From Nitrospirota bacterium (lineage in GTDB: Bacteria; Nitrospirota; Nitrospiria; Nitrospirales; Nitrospiraceae): 64,000 nucleotides of DNA. Below, one piece after another: positions 43,123 through 50,783 of the stretch. The first letter of the stretch is position 1, and each line of letters starts with the position of its first letter. Both the position numbers and the translations under genes were made by a program. The DNA is taken from the NCBI GenBank assembly GCA_004296885.1, contig SCVN01000023.1:62001-126000 (forward strand), written 5' to 3'. The notes under the pieces were generated by a model, which searched no databases, had not been told where the DNA came from, and was given only the letters and a program-made list of their open reading frames with translations.

Positions 43123-43797
43123 GTGAACTGGATGGCGATCCTGGTCACCCTGAAGCTGGCCACACTCACCTCGTTGATTTTGGTCCTGATCGGTCTGCCG
43201 TTGGCCTACTGGTTGAGCTTTTCCCGTTGGCGTTGGAAATTCCTGGCCGAGTCTGTGGTGGCGCTTCCATTGGTGCTGCCGCCGACCGTCCTGGGGTTCT
43301 ACATTCTCGTTGCAATCGGGCCGCACAGCCCGCTCGGGCAGTTCTATGCGACCCTTGTCGGACATCCCTTGCCCTTCACCTTCGAGGGACTGTTGTTCGC
43401 CTCCATTCTGTACAGCCTCCCGTTCGCCGTGCAGCCCTTTGCCGCCGCGTTCGAGCAAGTGGATCGTCGCCTCATTGAAGCCTCCTGGACGTTGGGCGTG
43501 TCCAAATTCCGCACCTTCTTCAAGCTGATTGTTCCGATGTCCGCAGCGGGGATAGTCACCGGCGCCGTGTTGAGTTTTGCCCATACCCTGGGCGAGTTCG
43601 GAGTGGTGTTGATGGTGGGCGGCAATATTGAAGGCGTGACGCGGACGGTTTCGATTGATATCTACGACGAGGTCCAGGCGCTTAACTATGCAGGTGCCGC
43701 CAAGACCGCTCTGTTTCTGTTCGTGGTGTCGTATATCGTCTTGCTGGGCGTCTATGCGATGAACCGGAAGGTCTGGGCCCTATGGCCGCAGAAGTGA
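43123..43797 (+). CDS. modB: Molybdate ABC transporter permease ModB
   Basis: A 224-residue permease with five or six helices and the EAA loop EASWTLGVSKFRTFFKLIVP, which couples to the ATPase. SLPFAVQPFAAAFEQVDRRLIEASW and GEFGVVLMVGGNIEG are typical of ModB. GTG 43123 has GGTGAGGAGGAG upstream. The gene overlaps modC by 16 bases. Confidence 0.93.
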   Translation: MNWMAILVTLKLATLTSLILVLIGLPLAYWLSFSRWRWKFLAESVVALPLVLPPTVLGFYILVAIGPHSPLGQFYATLVGHPLPFTFEGLLFASILYSLPFAVQPFAAAFEQVDRRLIEASWTLGVSKFRTFFKLIVPMSAAGIVTGAVLSFAHTLGEFGVVLMVGGNIEGVTRTVSIDIYDEVQALNYAGAAKTALFLFVVSYIVLLGVYAMNRKVWALWPQK

Positions 43798-44879
43798 TCA
43801 TTGACATCGTCAAGGCCTTCCCGGGTCGCTTGACGATCAGTACTTCATTTCGCATGGCGTATGAACCTCCCTCGGTCCTGGTACTCTTCGGGCCATCCGG
43901 TTCTGGAAAGACGACGATTCTACGCTGCCTCGCCGGACTCGAATGGCCGGACCAGGGGAGCATCCGATTCGGCTCGGAAACCTGGGTGGATACAGGCGCC
44001 AGTATCCGACGCCATCCCCAACAGCGCCAGATCGGGTACATGTCTCAGGACTATGCCTTGTTCCCGACCTATTCAGTCTTGGGCAATATTGCGTATGGTC
44101 TTGGAGATATGCCGGGAACCGAACGGCAGCAGCGTATCGAGGAGGTAACGGCCTTGCTCCAGTTGCAGGGGACGGAGGGTCTTCGCCCCACCCAACTCTC
44201 CGGAGGCCAGCAGCAACGAGTCGCCCTTGCCAGGGTCCTTGCGCGACGTCCGCGCCTATTATTGCTCGACGAGCCGCTGTCCGCATTGGACATTCCGACT
44301 CGATCCAGATTGCGCGGCGAGTTGCGATCGTTGTTGAGGCAGTTGGCCATTCCCACCATCGTGGTGACGCATGATTGGGAGGAAGCTCTGGCGTTGGGCG
44401 ATCGGATGGTGGTCCTTCGAGAGGGGCGGGTGCTGCAGGAAGGAGCGCCGCAACAGGTGTTCAATCGTCCCGGAGACGCGGAGGTGGCCAAGATCGTCGG
44501 CATGGAAACGGTTCTGCCGGGTCGGGTCATCGAGATGACTCAGGGGTTAGTGACGGTTGAAGTAGAAAAACGGAAACTTGTGGCGCTTGGCACAGGGGAG
44601 GTGGGCCCGGAAGTCTTTGTGTGCATTCGCGCCGAGGATATTTTATTGGAATCGCCCCCTGCAGGCGCAACCAGTGCAAGGAATCAGCTGGCTGGAACCG
44701 TGCGCGGGGTCACTCCGATGGGGGCGCTCGTGCGCGTCGAGATCGACTGCGGTTTTGTGCTGTCCGCCGTCGTGACGCGCTCCGCCCTGGAGGAGCTGCG
44801 CCTCTCGCCCGGGGCGTCCGTCGTGGCCGCGATCAAAGCCGGTTCCGTGCACCTGGTGCCGCGACGTAACAATGCCTGA
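43782..44879 (+). CDS. modC: Molybdate ABC transporter ATPase ModC
   Basis: A 365-residue ATPase with Walker A GPSGSGKTT, Q-loop YMSQDYALFPTY, signature LSGGQQQRVALARVLA, Walker B LLLLDEPLSALD and the H-loop VVTHDWEEALAL. The C-terminal 120 residues form a TOBE/mop-like region (LAGTVRGVTPMGALVRVEIDCG), which in ModC proteins can bind molybdate. Together with ModA and ModB it imports molybdate (possibly tungstate). It overlaps modB by 16 bases. The opening is somewhat shorter than E. coli ModC's N-terminus. Confidence 0.92.
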   Translation: MAAEVIIDIVKAFPGRLTISTSFRMAYEPPSVLVLFGPSGSGKTTILRCLAGLEWPDQGSIRFGSETWVDTGASIRRHPQQRQIGYMSQDYALFPTYSVLGNIAYGLGDMPGTERQQRIEEVTALLQLQGTEGLRPTQLSGGQQQRVALARVLARRPRLLLLDEPLSALDIPTRSRLRGELRSLLRQLAIPTIVVTHDWEEALALGDRMVVLREGRVLQEGAPQQVFNRPGDAEVAKIVGMETVLPGRVIEMTQGLVTVEVEKRKLVALGTGEVGPEVFVCIRAEDILLESPPAGATSARNQLAGTVRGVTPMGALVRVEIDCGFVLSAVVTRSALEELRLSPGASVVAAIKAGSVHLVPRRNNA

Positions 44880-44934
44880 CCGGTGACAGATATCCGCGCA
44901 GTTCCTTTCGGCGTAGGCCACGATCAGCGACTCT

Positions 44935-45054
44935 TCAGAGTGGCCGGTCTCCGCGGTGGCGACCACTCCAATGCCTGATATGTGTCAGGCCCTCCCGTGT
45001 GGCCTGCTTGCTCAGCGATTCCATAGAGTCGCCGACGACGATCAAGAGTGCCAT
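44935..45054 (-). pseudogene. Possible decayed DUF2325-like fragment
   Basis: Reading the minus strand from 45054 gives LLIVVGDSMESLSKQATREG then HIRHWSGRHRGDRPL before a stop at 44935. Another frame right beside it continues ESLIVAYAERNCADIC. Joined, they resemble the short DUF2325 proteins (VVGD.., HWSGR.., then a hydrophobic strand), so a frameshift may have killed a small gene. The evidence is a by-eye resemblance only. Confidence 0.25.
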
Positions 45055-45117
45055 GATAGGCCATCCAATCCTGCTTCCGCCCATTGCTCGCAACCGTGCC
45101 TGTGCATCAGCGGCGGC

Positions 45118-45849
45118 CTACGGTTTTAGGCTTCCGGGCTTCGGCTCTTCGCCAGGAACCGGCTCGGCGATCGACAGGGCCTTGCGAAACCTGATCTCCA
45201 GCTGCTCCTGCTGCTCCGGCGAGAACCAGGGACTGGCCGAGCCGACCCGCTCAAGATATTCTTCCGGCTCGAAGGTGACATTAAACGGACCGGGGACTTC
45301 CGAGATGTTCGGCAGTTGGCGATCGTACTTGCTGATGTCCGGCTGCGGGCCATGCTTGTCGTGCACTTCAGTCAACACCAGGTAGAGAAGCGGCTCTTGG
45401 ACATACACCCAGCCCGTCGTGGTTTCTTCATCTCCAGTCTCTGTCGGATTGCTGAGGTGGAAATAGACGCGATCGGTCCGAGCTGCCTGGGCCAGGCCCC
45501 TGGAGAGGGCCGGCGACAGGACGGAAATTTCATCTTCCCGGAATGCGCGTTTCTTGTCCGCCTTGCCCATGAGGAGTTCATGGATGATATTGCGTCGTTC
45601 CCAGACGCGGACACCTCGCAAGAGTGCCGAGATTTCGTGCGGCGTCAGGTTAATCGGATGGGAATTCAGCGATGCGCCGGCCGGACTTCGCTCGGTTCGA
45701 ACCACATCCCGACCGCCTTCCAGGACGGCCGCGGTCTGTACGGGGGCCTGACGTGCGCAACCGCTCGCAATCGCTCCGTCCATCGCCAAGAGCACGAAGG
45801 CCAGGCTCCACAGGACCTTGCGCGTCAATCTGCTGTTGATCTGTTCCAT
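45118..45849 (-). CDS. Lipoprotein of the island, paralogue B
   Basis: A 243-residue lipoprotein (signal peptide ending IASGC, then ARQAPVQ). It is the paralogue of the lipoprotein at 39300: SHPINLTPHEISALLRGVRV, RAFREDEISVLSPALSRGLAQA, RVYFHLSNPTE and EPLLYLVLTEVHD align with the same positions. It is the last gene of the minus-strand operon, 12 bases after the ModA-like gene. AAAGGAG precedes the start. Its function is unknown. Confidence 0.78.
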   Translation of the reverse strand: MEQINSRLTRKVLWSLAFVLLAMDGAIASGCARQAPVQTAAVLEGGRDVVRTERSPAGASLNSHPINLTPHEISALLRGVRVWERRNIIHELLMGKADKKRAFREDEISVLSPALSRGLAQAARTDRVYFHLSNPTETGDEETTTGWVYVQEPLLYLVLTEVHDKHGPQPDISKYDRQLPNISEVPGPFNVTFEPEEYLERVGSASPWFSPEQQEQLEIRFRKALSIAEPVPGEEPKPGSLKP

Positions 45850-45861
45850 GTGCGTCTCCTT

Positions 45862-46668
45862 TTACCGCTGTGCGGGGCTCGTGTTGGAGGTGGCCTGGTC
45901 GAATCCATGTTCCCGCAAGACGGCCTGCGCCTGAGCCGAGACCATGAACGCGCCGAATTCACGCGCCAGCGTCAGGTCCCTAACGGTCCACACGGACGCC
46001 AGACCGTAGATGACCGGCGGATGCGAGTCGGCCAGGGTTTCCGCAATAATGCGGACCTTGCGATTCTGAGCCGCATCGGTCCGGTAGACGAGGCCGACGT
46101 CGGCCTCGCCCTTGGCTACCAAGTCGAGCACTGCGCCGGAATGTTCCCCATACACGTAACGAGACCGAAGATCCTGGTCAAAATTCGAATTCTTGAAGAA
46201 TTTCGCCGAGAATTTTCCGACCGACGACGTTTTGGGATCGCCGATCGCGATCCGCCTGACTGCAGGTTTGCGGAGATCCTGGATCGACCTGATTTGGGTC
46301 GGAGCGCTGGTGCCGGTGATCAGAACCAGTGCCGTGCTCCCGTAGATCTGCGGAGATCCGACGATGAGCCCCTTGTCCTGAAGGGACTCAAGTTCTTCGA
46401 GCGAGGAGGGGAGATAGACATCCACCGGCGCTCCCTGTTCGATTTGCTGGCGTAGGGTCTGTGACGGGCCGTACACGATCCGAACGTTGACTTCCTTATG
46501 CTGGGCTTCGAACAGCGGAAGAACCGCTTTCAAGGGTTCATGCAGGCTGTTGGCCGCCGCGATGGTGAGCGACGCCGTGGGTTCGGCCTGCGCGGTCGGC
46601 GCGTCCCAGGCTATGGCCAGGACGACGATGAGCAAGAGCGCCCCTGATCGGACCAATTGTCGTATCAT
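45862..46668 (-). CDS. ModA-like periplasmic binding protein, paralogue B
   Basis: A 268-residue exported protein, the same length as ModA at 41911. A signal peptide ends near PTAQAEP. Core: LTIAAANSLHEPLKAV, VRIVYGPSQTLRQQI, VDVYLPSSLEELES, IGDPKTSSVGKF and KGEADVGLVYRTDAAQ, which is the ModA layout including the late Tyr that caps the anion in E. coli. The first-loop Ser is in AANS rather than AASD. It could bind molybdate, tungstate or another oxyanion. CGGAGG lies seven bases before the ATG at 46668. Confidence 0.8.
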   Translation of the reverse strand: MIRQLVRSGALLLIVVLAIAWDAPTAQAEPTASLTIAAANSLHEPLKAVLPLFEAQHKEVNVRIVYGPSQTLRQQIEQGAPVDVYLPSSLEELESLQDKGLIVGSPQIYGSTALVLITGTSAPTQIRSIQDLRKPAVRRIAIGDPKTSSVGKFSAKFFKNSNFDQDLRSRYVYGEHSGAVLDLVAKGEADVGLVYRTDAAQNRKVRIIAETLADSHPPVIYGLASVWTVRDLTLAREFGAFMVSAQAQAVLREHGFDQATSNTSPAQR

Positions 46669-46704
46669 GTGATGCCTCCGTTGCACGTGGCTCGCGCGCG
46701 TTCG

Positions 46705-48345
46705 TTAGAAGTAGAACTGGTATTGCACGTTGCACCGATTCTCGATGAGATTCCTGCCGAATCCCGGTATGGTTTCCCAGGGTGACCGATCCGGCGTCCG
46801 CCCGCCGCTGCCCATCGTGATGTTGGCATAGTCCACGATGAGCCGGTTGTTGTAGGTGCCGTCGAAGCTGTAGTTCAGCGCCGCGCCGAATTCCTTGACC
46901 AGGTCGTTGACTTGCTTGGTGGACGGATCCATGAATCCGTACCGGACCGCCACTTCCAGCTTTCTGGGGATCACATACTTGCCTACCTGCGCGTACCAGC
47001 CCCAAGCCCGGCCGAGTTCCACCTGGGGACCGGTGGGGTTGGTGGTCGGATCGAACGCAATGGTCTGGGAGTCGTGGCTTCGCACCCGTTGATGCCGATA
47101 ATAGCCTTCCGCCTGGAGCGACCAGCCGAGGTACTTGCCGATCACATCCACCTCATAGCTTTGGAAATCGTAAATGCCGCCGCCGAGGAGCCTACCGTTG
47201 CCGTTCTTGGTCACGCTCTGACGGTATGTCCGGTCGACGATGTCCGAACGGATCGAGCTCAGGTAGTTTTGTGCCGGGTTATACGCATAGCCGGCCGCAA
47301 TCGCGACCTGGGGGGTGCGCGAGTTGAGAATGTCTCCTTGGCCGTATCCCGGATTGCCCGAGATCTTGTACAGCAGGCGGGCCGTGTACATTAGCTCTCC
47401 GGTCAGGAATCGGGTGTCCCAATTATATGTGCGGCGGACATTGGCCGAGGGCGTGCCCCCTCCCAGGCCGGCTTGCACATTGGACGCCGGCACCGCTTGG
47501 CTCACGGAGGTGCCTTCTCGTGTGAGGTTCGTCCCGGCTCCGTTCCAGATGCCGATGGCATAGTTGAGCTTGTATTGCTCTTCATCGCTGAGGATCTGGA
47601 TGCCGATGTCGCGGCTGTTGATGAGATTGGCGGCAAACGCGTTTTGGACGGTCATATTGTCCGCGAAGGCCGTCGTGGCGTTCGAACTGATCTGTGAGCG
47701 GTTGAACCAGACTTTTTGTTGACCGAGCTGGACCGTGGCGAAGGGGATATGCCAGGAGGCGATATAGGCATCGAGGAGTCTGGCTCTGCCGCTGCCGCCT
47801 TCTTGATCCCAGGGGGTCTGATCTAGCGCCAACGAGACGTTGTAGCGGAAGTCTGGATCGAACGCATGCCCCATGAATTGCAGTTGCGCCCGGGGGACGG
47901 AAAACTCGTTCGAGTCGCTTTGCTTTCTAATCGCTCGGAACTCCACCTGACCTCCTAGAATCTCAGGATTCCTTGAGTCCCCGATCGTTCCCCAGGTTTT
48001 ATTGTAGGAGCTGTGCGTGTACCGGACCTCGGTGAGTACCCGCATTTTCAGTAGGAAATTGTCGCCGATACGGATATTCAAGCCGTTGTTGACGTCGATT
48101 TTGAAATTCGGCGTTTGTAGACGTTCTTTCGCCTGCACGACCGACAGGCCTTTTTCGTATTCCTCCTGGGTAATGATCCCCTTGAGATAGAGATACTTGA
48201 GGCCGGGATCTTCAGTGGAAACGTATTGCCATCGCCCGTCTTTTTTCACCAGTTGCCCTTCCTCAGCCGCCCAGGCCGTATGGAGCGAGCCTGGGGCGAG
48301 TCCTGCCAGGGCGATGCTTAAAATAAACAACCGGAGAATCCGCAT
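46705..48345 (-). CDS. Outer membrane porin (OprP/OprO-like), paralogue B
   Basis: A 546-residue barrel protein with signal peptide (about 1-26), short N-terminal segment (EEGQLVKKDGRWQYVSTEDP; KGIITQEEYEKGL) and C-terminal QYQFYF. It parallels the porin at 40019: the N-terminal GQL-x-x-KDG.. and the EEY helix agree, and FSVPRAQLQFMGHAFDPDFRY corresponds to FNLRRARLLFSGHVFNPDFKY. It follows the YezD gene on the same strand and precedes the binding protein gene. AAAGGAC is upstream of the start. Confidence 0.85.
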   Translation of the reverse strand: MRILRLFILSIALAGLAPGSLHTAWAAEEGQLVKKDGRWQYVSTEDPGLKYLYLKGIITQEEYEKGLSVVQAKERLQTPNFKIDVNNGLNIRIGDNFLLKMRVLTEVRYTHSSYNKTWGTIGDSRNPEILGGQVEFRAIRKQSDSNEFSVPRAQLQFMGHAFDPDFRYNVSLALDQTPWDQEGGSGRARLLDAYIASWHIPFATVQLGQQKVWFNRSQISSNATTAFADNMTVQNAFAANLINSRDIGIQILSDEEQYKLNYAIGIWNGAGTNLTREGTSVSQAVPASNVQAGLGGGTPSANVRRTYNWDTRFLTGELMYTARLLYKISGNPGYGQGDILNSRTPQVAIAAGYAYNPAQNYLSSIRSDIVDRTYRQSVTKNGNGRLLGGGIYDFQSYEVDVIGKYLGWSLQAEGYYRHQRVRSHDSQTIAFDPTTNPTGPQVELGRAWGWYAQVGKYVIPRKLEVAVRYGFMDPSTKQVNDLVKEFGAALNYSFDGTYNNRLIVDYANITMGSGGRTPDRSPWETIPGFGRNLIENRCNVQYQFYF

Positions 48346-48495
48346 GACGAAGTGTCCTTTCAGTCATGAGAACCTCCGGTTATCCGGTCGGATCGCCTGA
48401 GAATGTGAAGGTCTTTCCTGTGGCGCCTCCAGTGTCCCGGTCGGCCGATCAATTCCGCAGGTAAATTGTTTGATCAATAATTTAGGGGTTACACC

Positions 48496-48675
48496 TCATG
48501 CTTTTTGTCCTGCCTGCGGGCCGATACGAATCTTTTCTTTCCGCTCGATCTGCACAATTTCCGAATCATGGACGATGATTTCCAGCGACCCATAGCGGAT
48601 TCCGCTCAAGGCCCGCAGTATCGTCTGGATCGTCGTCTGCGCTTTGGCTTGACTGCCGACGTTCAGGGCGTCCAT
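48496..48675 (-). CDS. YezD/DUF2292 small protein (OscA-like)
   Basis: A 59-residue protein with the DUF2292 signature ALSGIRYGSLEIIVHDSEIVQIERKEKIR (split: IRYGSLEIIVHDSEIVQIER). The family includes Pseudomonas OscA, linked to sulfur-starvation growth and chromate tolerance, and its genes often sit near anion-uptake genes. It lies 150 bases upstream of porin B and 57 bases after the outer-membrane barrel gene. The start at 48675 has GGGAG six bases before it; a TTG at 48681 is less likely. Confidence 0.8.
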   Translation of the reverse strand: MDALNVGSQAKAQTTIQTILRALSGIRYGSLEIIVHDSEIVQIERKEKIRIGPQAGQKA

Positions 48676-48732
48676 ATACAACTCCCTCTTCGCAGTCCCT
48701 AGTTCTTCCGAGGGGCGTCACGCGCAACCCGG

Positions 48733-49794
48733 TCAGCGCATGATGACCTGCTTGCCCTGGTTCCAGTACCACTGGATGGCGAAGTTCGGGTAGAACGCAT
48801 CGGGGCTGTTCTGCCCGGCGGCAGTGTAAAGCACGCCGAATGCGCCGACCCAGGCGTCGGAAAACCGCCATTGAATGGCCGGCTCGATCCCGATGACCGT
48901 CGAGCCGCTGCGCGATCCTCGATTGAGCGCGTGGCCGTCGGCGCGCCAGGTAAGGCTGTGATACGTGGCCAACTCAATGTTGTAGGCCAGCCCCTTCTTG
49001 TCGTCCAGAAAATGTTCGAACGCCACGCGAGTATTGATGATGTCGCCCACGTAGGTGGTTTGGCCTCCGTCGTTTCCGGGGGCCGCATAGGTGTAGTACA
49101 CGCCGCCGCTCAGGCGATACGGCTGCTCATTTTTTCGAAAAGTCAGCCCTTCGGTCACGCCCAGTTCACCAAATCGGGTGGCGGGAAGGCGTCCCAGCGG
49201 AGCAAAGCCTCCGGGCGGCCGCTCCGTGCCGGCCCAACGGCTCGTGGGAAGAATAATCTGATTGTAGAGGGTGACGGAGGGGCGCGTACTGTCGGGATCC
49301 TGCACGATGGGCCGATACTTGATGACGAGTGAGAGGTCGCCGAGGCCCGAGTCCGTGGTCATGGGGCCGCCTCGTCCCTTGTTGAACCCTTCCGAGTCCT
49401 GCGCCCAGAAGGTGTTCCAGGAGGTGGCGGCGCCAAATTCCACATGGTCGGTGATTCCGTAGGTGACGGTTACGAGCGGTGCAACGGAGTAGAGATGCGT
49501 CGGGCCGCTTTTCGCATCGACCGGCGTCGTGAGATGGTTGCCATAACTCTTTTCGGAAATTTGGGAAAACAAGAACGGACGGACCGAGAGCTGTCCTTGA
49601 GGATGGATGTCCACGGATTGAAGGAGTAGGGGACCCTCAGAAAACGGATTCCAGCTCTTTCTATACTTGGCAATCTCTTCAGCCGAGGGAGTCCAATCGA
49701 AGGCCATGGCCTGGAGGGGCCAGACAGGGACCTGGAGGATGAGGACTAGAAGTATCCCTTGGGGAATGGCTCTATGGCGTTCTTGCGACGACAT
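48733..49794 (-). CDS. Outer membrane beta-barrel protein (MetA-pathway/phenol-degradation-type family)
   Basis: A 353-residue exported protein. A signal peptide (about 1-31) is followed by repeated amphipathic strands, with the family-like run VAPLVTVTYGITDHVEFGAATSW, GLGDLSLVIKYR and VTLYNQIILPTSR. The layout fits the transporter family of PF13557. The C-terminus (QVIMR) lacks the usual terminal aromatic. It is the first gene of the minus-strand operon, with a strong promoter upstream in an AT-rich patch. Confidence 0.65.
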   Translation of the reverse strand: MSSQERHRAIPQGILLVLILQVPVWPLQAMAFDWTPSAEEIAKYRKSWNPFSEGPLLLQSVDIHPQGQLSVRPFLFSQISEKSYGNHLTTPVDAKSGPTHLYSVAPLVTVTYGITDHVEFGAATSWNTFWAQDSEGFNKGRGGPMTTDSGLGDLSLVIKYRPIVQDPDSTRPSVTLYNQIILPTSRWAGTERPPGGFAPLGRLPATRFGELGVTEGLTFRKNEQPYRLSGGVYYTYAAPGNDGGQTTYVGDIINTRVAFEHFLDDKKGLAYNIELATYHSLTWRADGHALNRGSRSGSTVIGIEPAIQWRFSDAWVGAFGVLYTAAGQNSPDAFYPNFAIQWYWNQGKQVIMR

Positions 49795-49823
49795 ATTTAA
49801 TTCCGATCTAAATTATGTTATAA

Positions 49824-49852
49824 TATTATTATAAGTTTAAATAGTTTGTCAA
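49824..49852 (-). promoter_or_regulatory. Strong candidate sigma-70 promoter of the minus-strand island operon
   Basis: On the minus strand a perfect TTGACA (49847-49852) is followed after 17 bases by ATAATA (49824-49829); a TATAAT-like word also lies nearby. The surrounding 120 bases (49795-49915) are much richer in A and T than the rest of the window. Confidence 0.6.
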
Positions 49853-49975
49853 CATATTTATTACATAATATATTCAATAGCTTAATTAGATACATAGAAT
49901 TTACTGTTGCGTCCGGCTAGAGGTAAAAATGTCACTGGGCACGTGACTATACGATGCGAATGGACAGAAGGTGGT

Positions 49976-50296
49976 TTACCGAAAGCCTATTTTGCAGGAA
50001 GGGCATCGGCTGGGATTAAGGCCTAACCAATGCTTCCCTACTGGTCGGCTGTTACAGTTGGGGCAGCGATAGATCGTGTAGGCAATGATTAGGGTTGCAA
50101 TGAATGCCATGATGCAGACCGTTAGCCGATCATGAAGGCTCATTTCCCATGAAGTTTGCGGTGGCGCCAGATATATCTTCCACATGTGGTAGGACAGGAG
50201 CGCCACGGTCCCAATGCCGGCGGCAAACACGATGGCCTGCCGTTTCCGGAAGCGAGCGATTATGATCCGAGAATATATTCCATGCTGGACCGTCAT
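49976..50296 (-). CDS. Small two-helix membrane protein with C-terminal zinc ribbon
   Basis: A 106-residue protein. Two hydrophobic segments (about 21-42 and 56-74) are followed by a C-terminal zinc ribbon: CPNC at the end of the second helix and CPSC 18 residues later. The reading frame has no obvious homologue. Its ribosome binding site is weak. The lack of a competing frame and the four regularly placed Cys favour a real gene. Confidence 0.5.
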   Translation of the reverse strand: MTVQHGIYSRIIIARFRKRQAIVFAAGIGTVALLSYHMWKIYLAPPQTSWEMSLHDRLTVCIMAFIATLIIAYTIYRCPNCNSRPVGKHWLGLNPSRCPSCKIGFR

Positions 50297-50626
50297 GAAA
50301 GGTTAACCCATCTCAAGCGCTATGGCTACGCAGCGCCTGATCCGGATGGCAAGGCAAGCCGCAAAGCTTCTCCAGCGCAGCCACTGGTTTGACGCGAGAT
50401 GCTCATAAACGGTTATCAACATAGCATGCCCAGGAAGGCGGAGCAAAATTGCTCGATGTTTGCGAACCTGGAAGCGGTGGGAAGGCAATCGCACATTCGG
50501 TGATGCCCAGCCGTCAAGAGCGGTCATGGGCTGGGGTTGCTAATCCGAAAGCGGATCCGCACTTACTTGTGGCTAAAACGTCCCCCTGAATGTAATCGCC
50601 GCAGACGGTTCACGCGAATTTTTATA
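50297..50626. other. 330-base stretch without a supportable gene
   Basis: Between the small membrane protein gene and tRNA-Met I see no convincing gene: the 75-codon minus-strand frame at 50303-50527 has no ribosome binding site or recognisable motif. A perfect palindrome GCGGATCCGC occurs near 50551. The stretch TGGCTAAAACGTCCCCCTGAATG before the tRNA resembles insertion-sequence end words only loosely; this was not accepted as an element. Confidence 0.4.
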
Positions 50627-50702
50627 TGGTGGCGGTGGAGGGTATCGAACCCCCGACCCGCGGCTTATGAGTCCGCTGCTCTACCAACTGAGCTACACCG
50701 CC
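50627..50702 (-). tRNA. tRNA-Met (anticodon CAT)
   Basis: A 76-base cloverleaf on the minus strand. Acceptor stem GGCGGTG pairs with CACCGCC, followed by A and an encoded CCA (50627-50629). D-arm GCTCAGTTGGTAGAGC, anticodon loop CTCATAA and T-arm GGGGGTTCGATACCCTC are intact. The G1-C72 pair argues against initiator tRNA, so this is elongator Met, although tRNA-Ile2 (lysidine) shares the CAT anticodon. The last pair of the anticodon stem is a mismatched A-G. Confidence 0.93.
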
Positions 50703-50783
50703 ACGCGACGGACTATGTATCAAGGAGTGCGCCCGACGTCAAGGCCATTGATACTATTTGCTCGGAATGGACGCCGGATGAGT

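Noticed and set aside
50540-50626. Insertion-sequence end near CTAAAACGTCCCCC
   Set aside because: Only one loose word match, no transposase, no inverted end and no target duplication.
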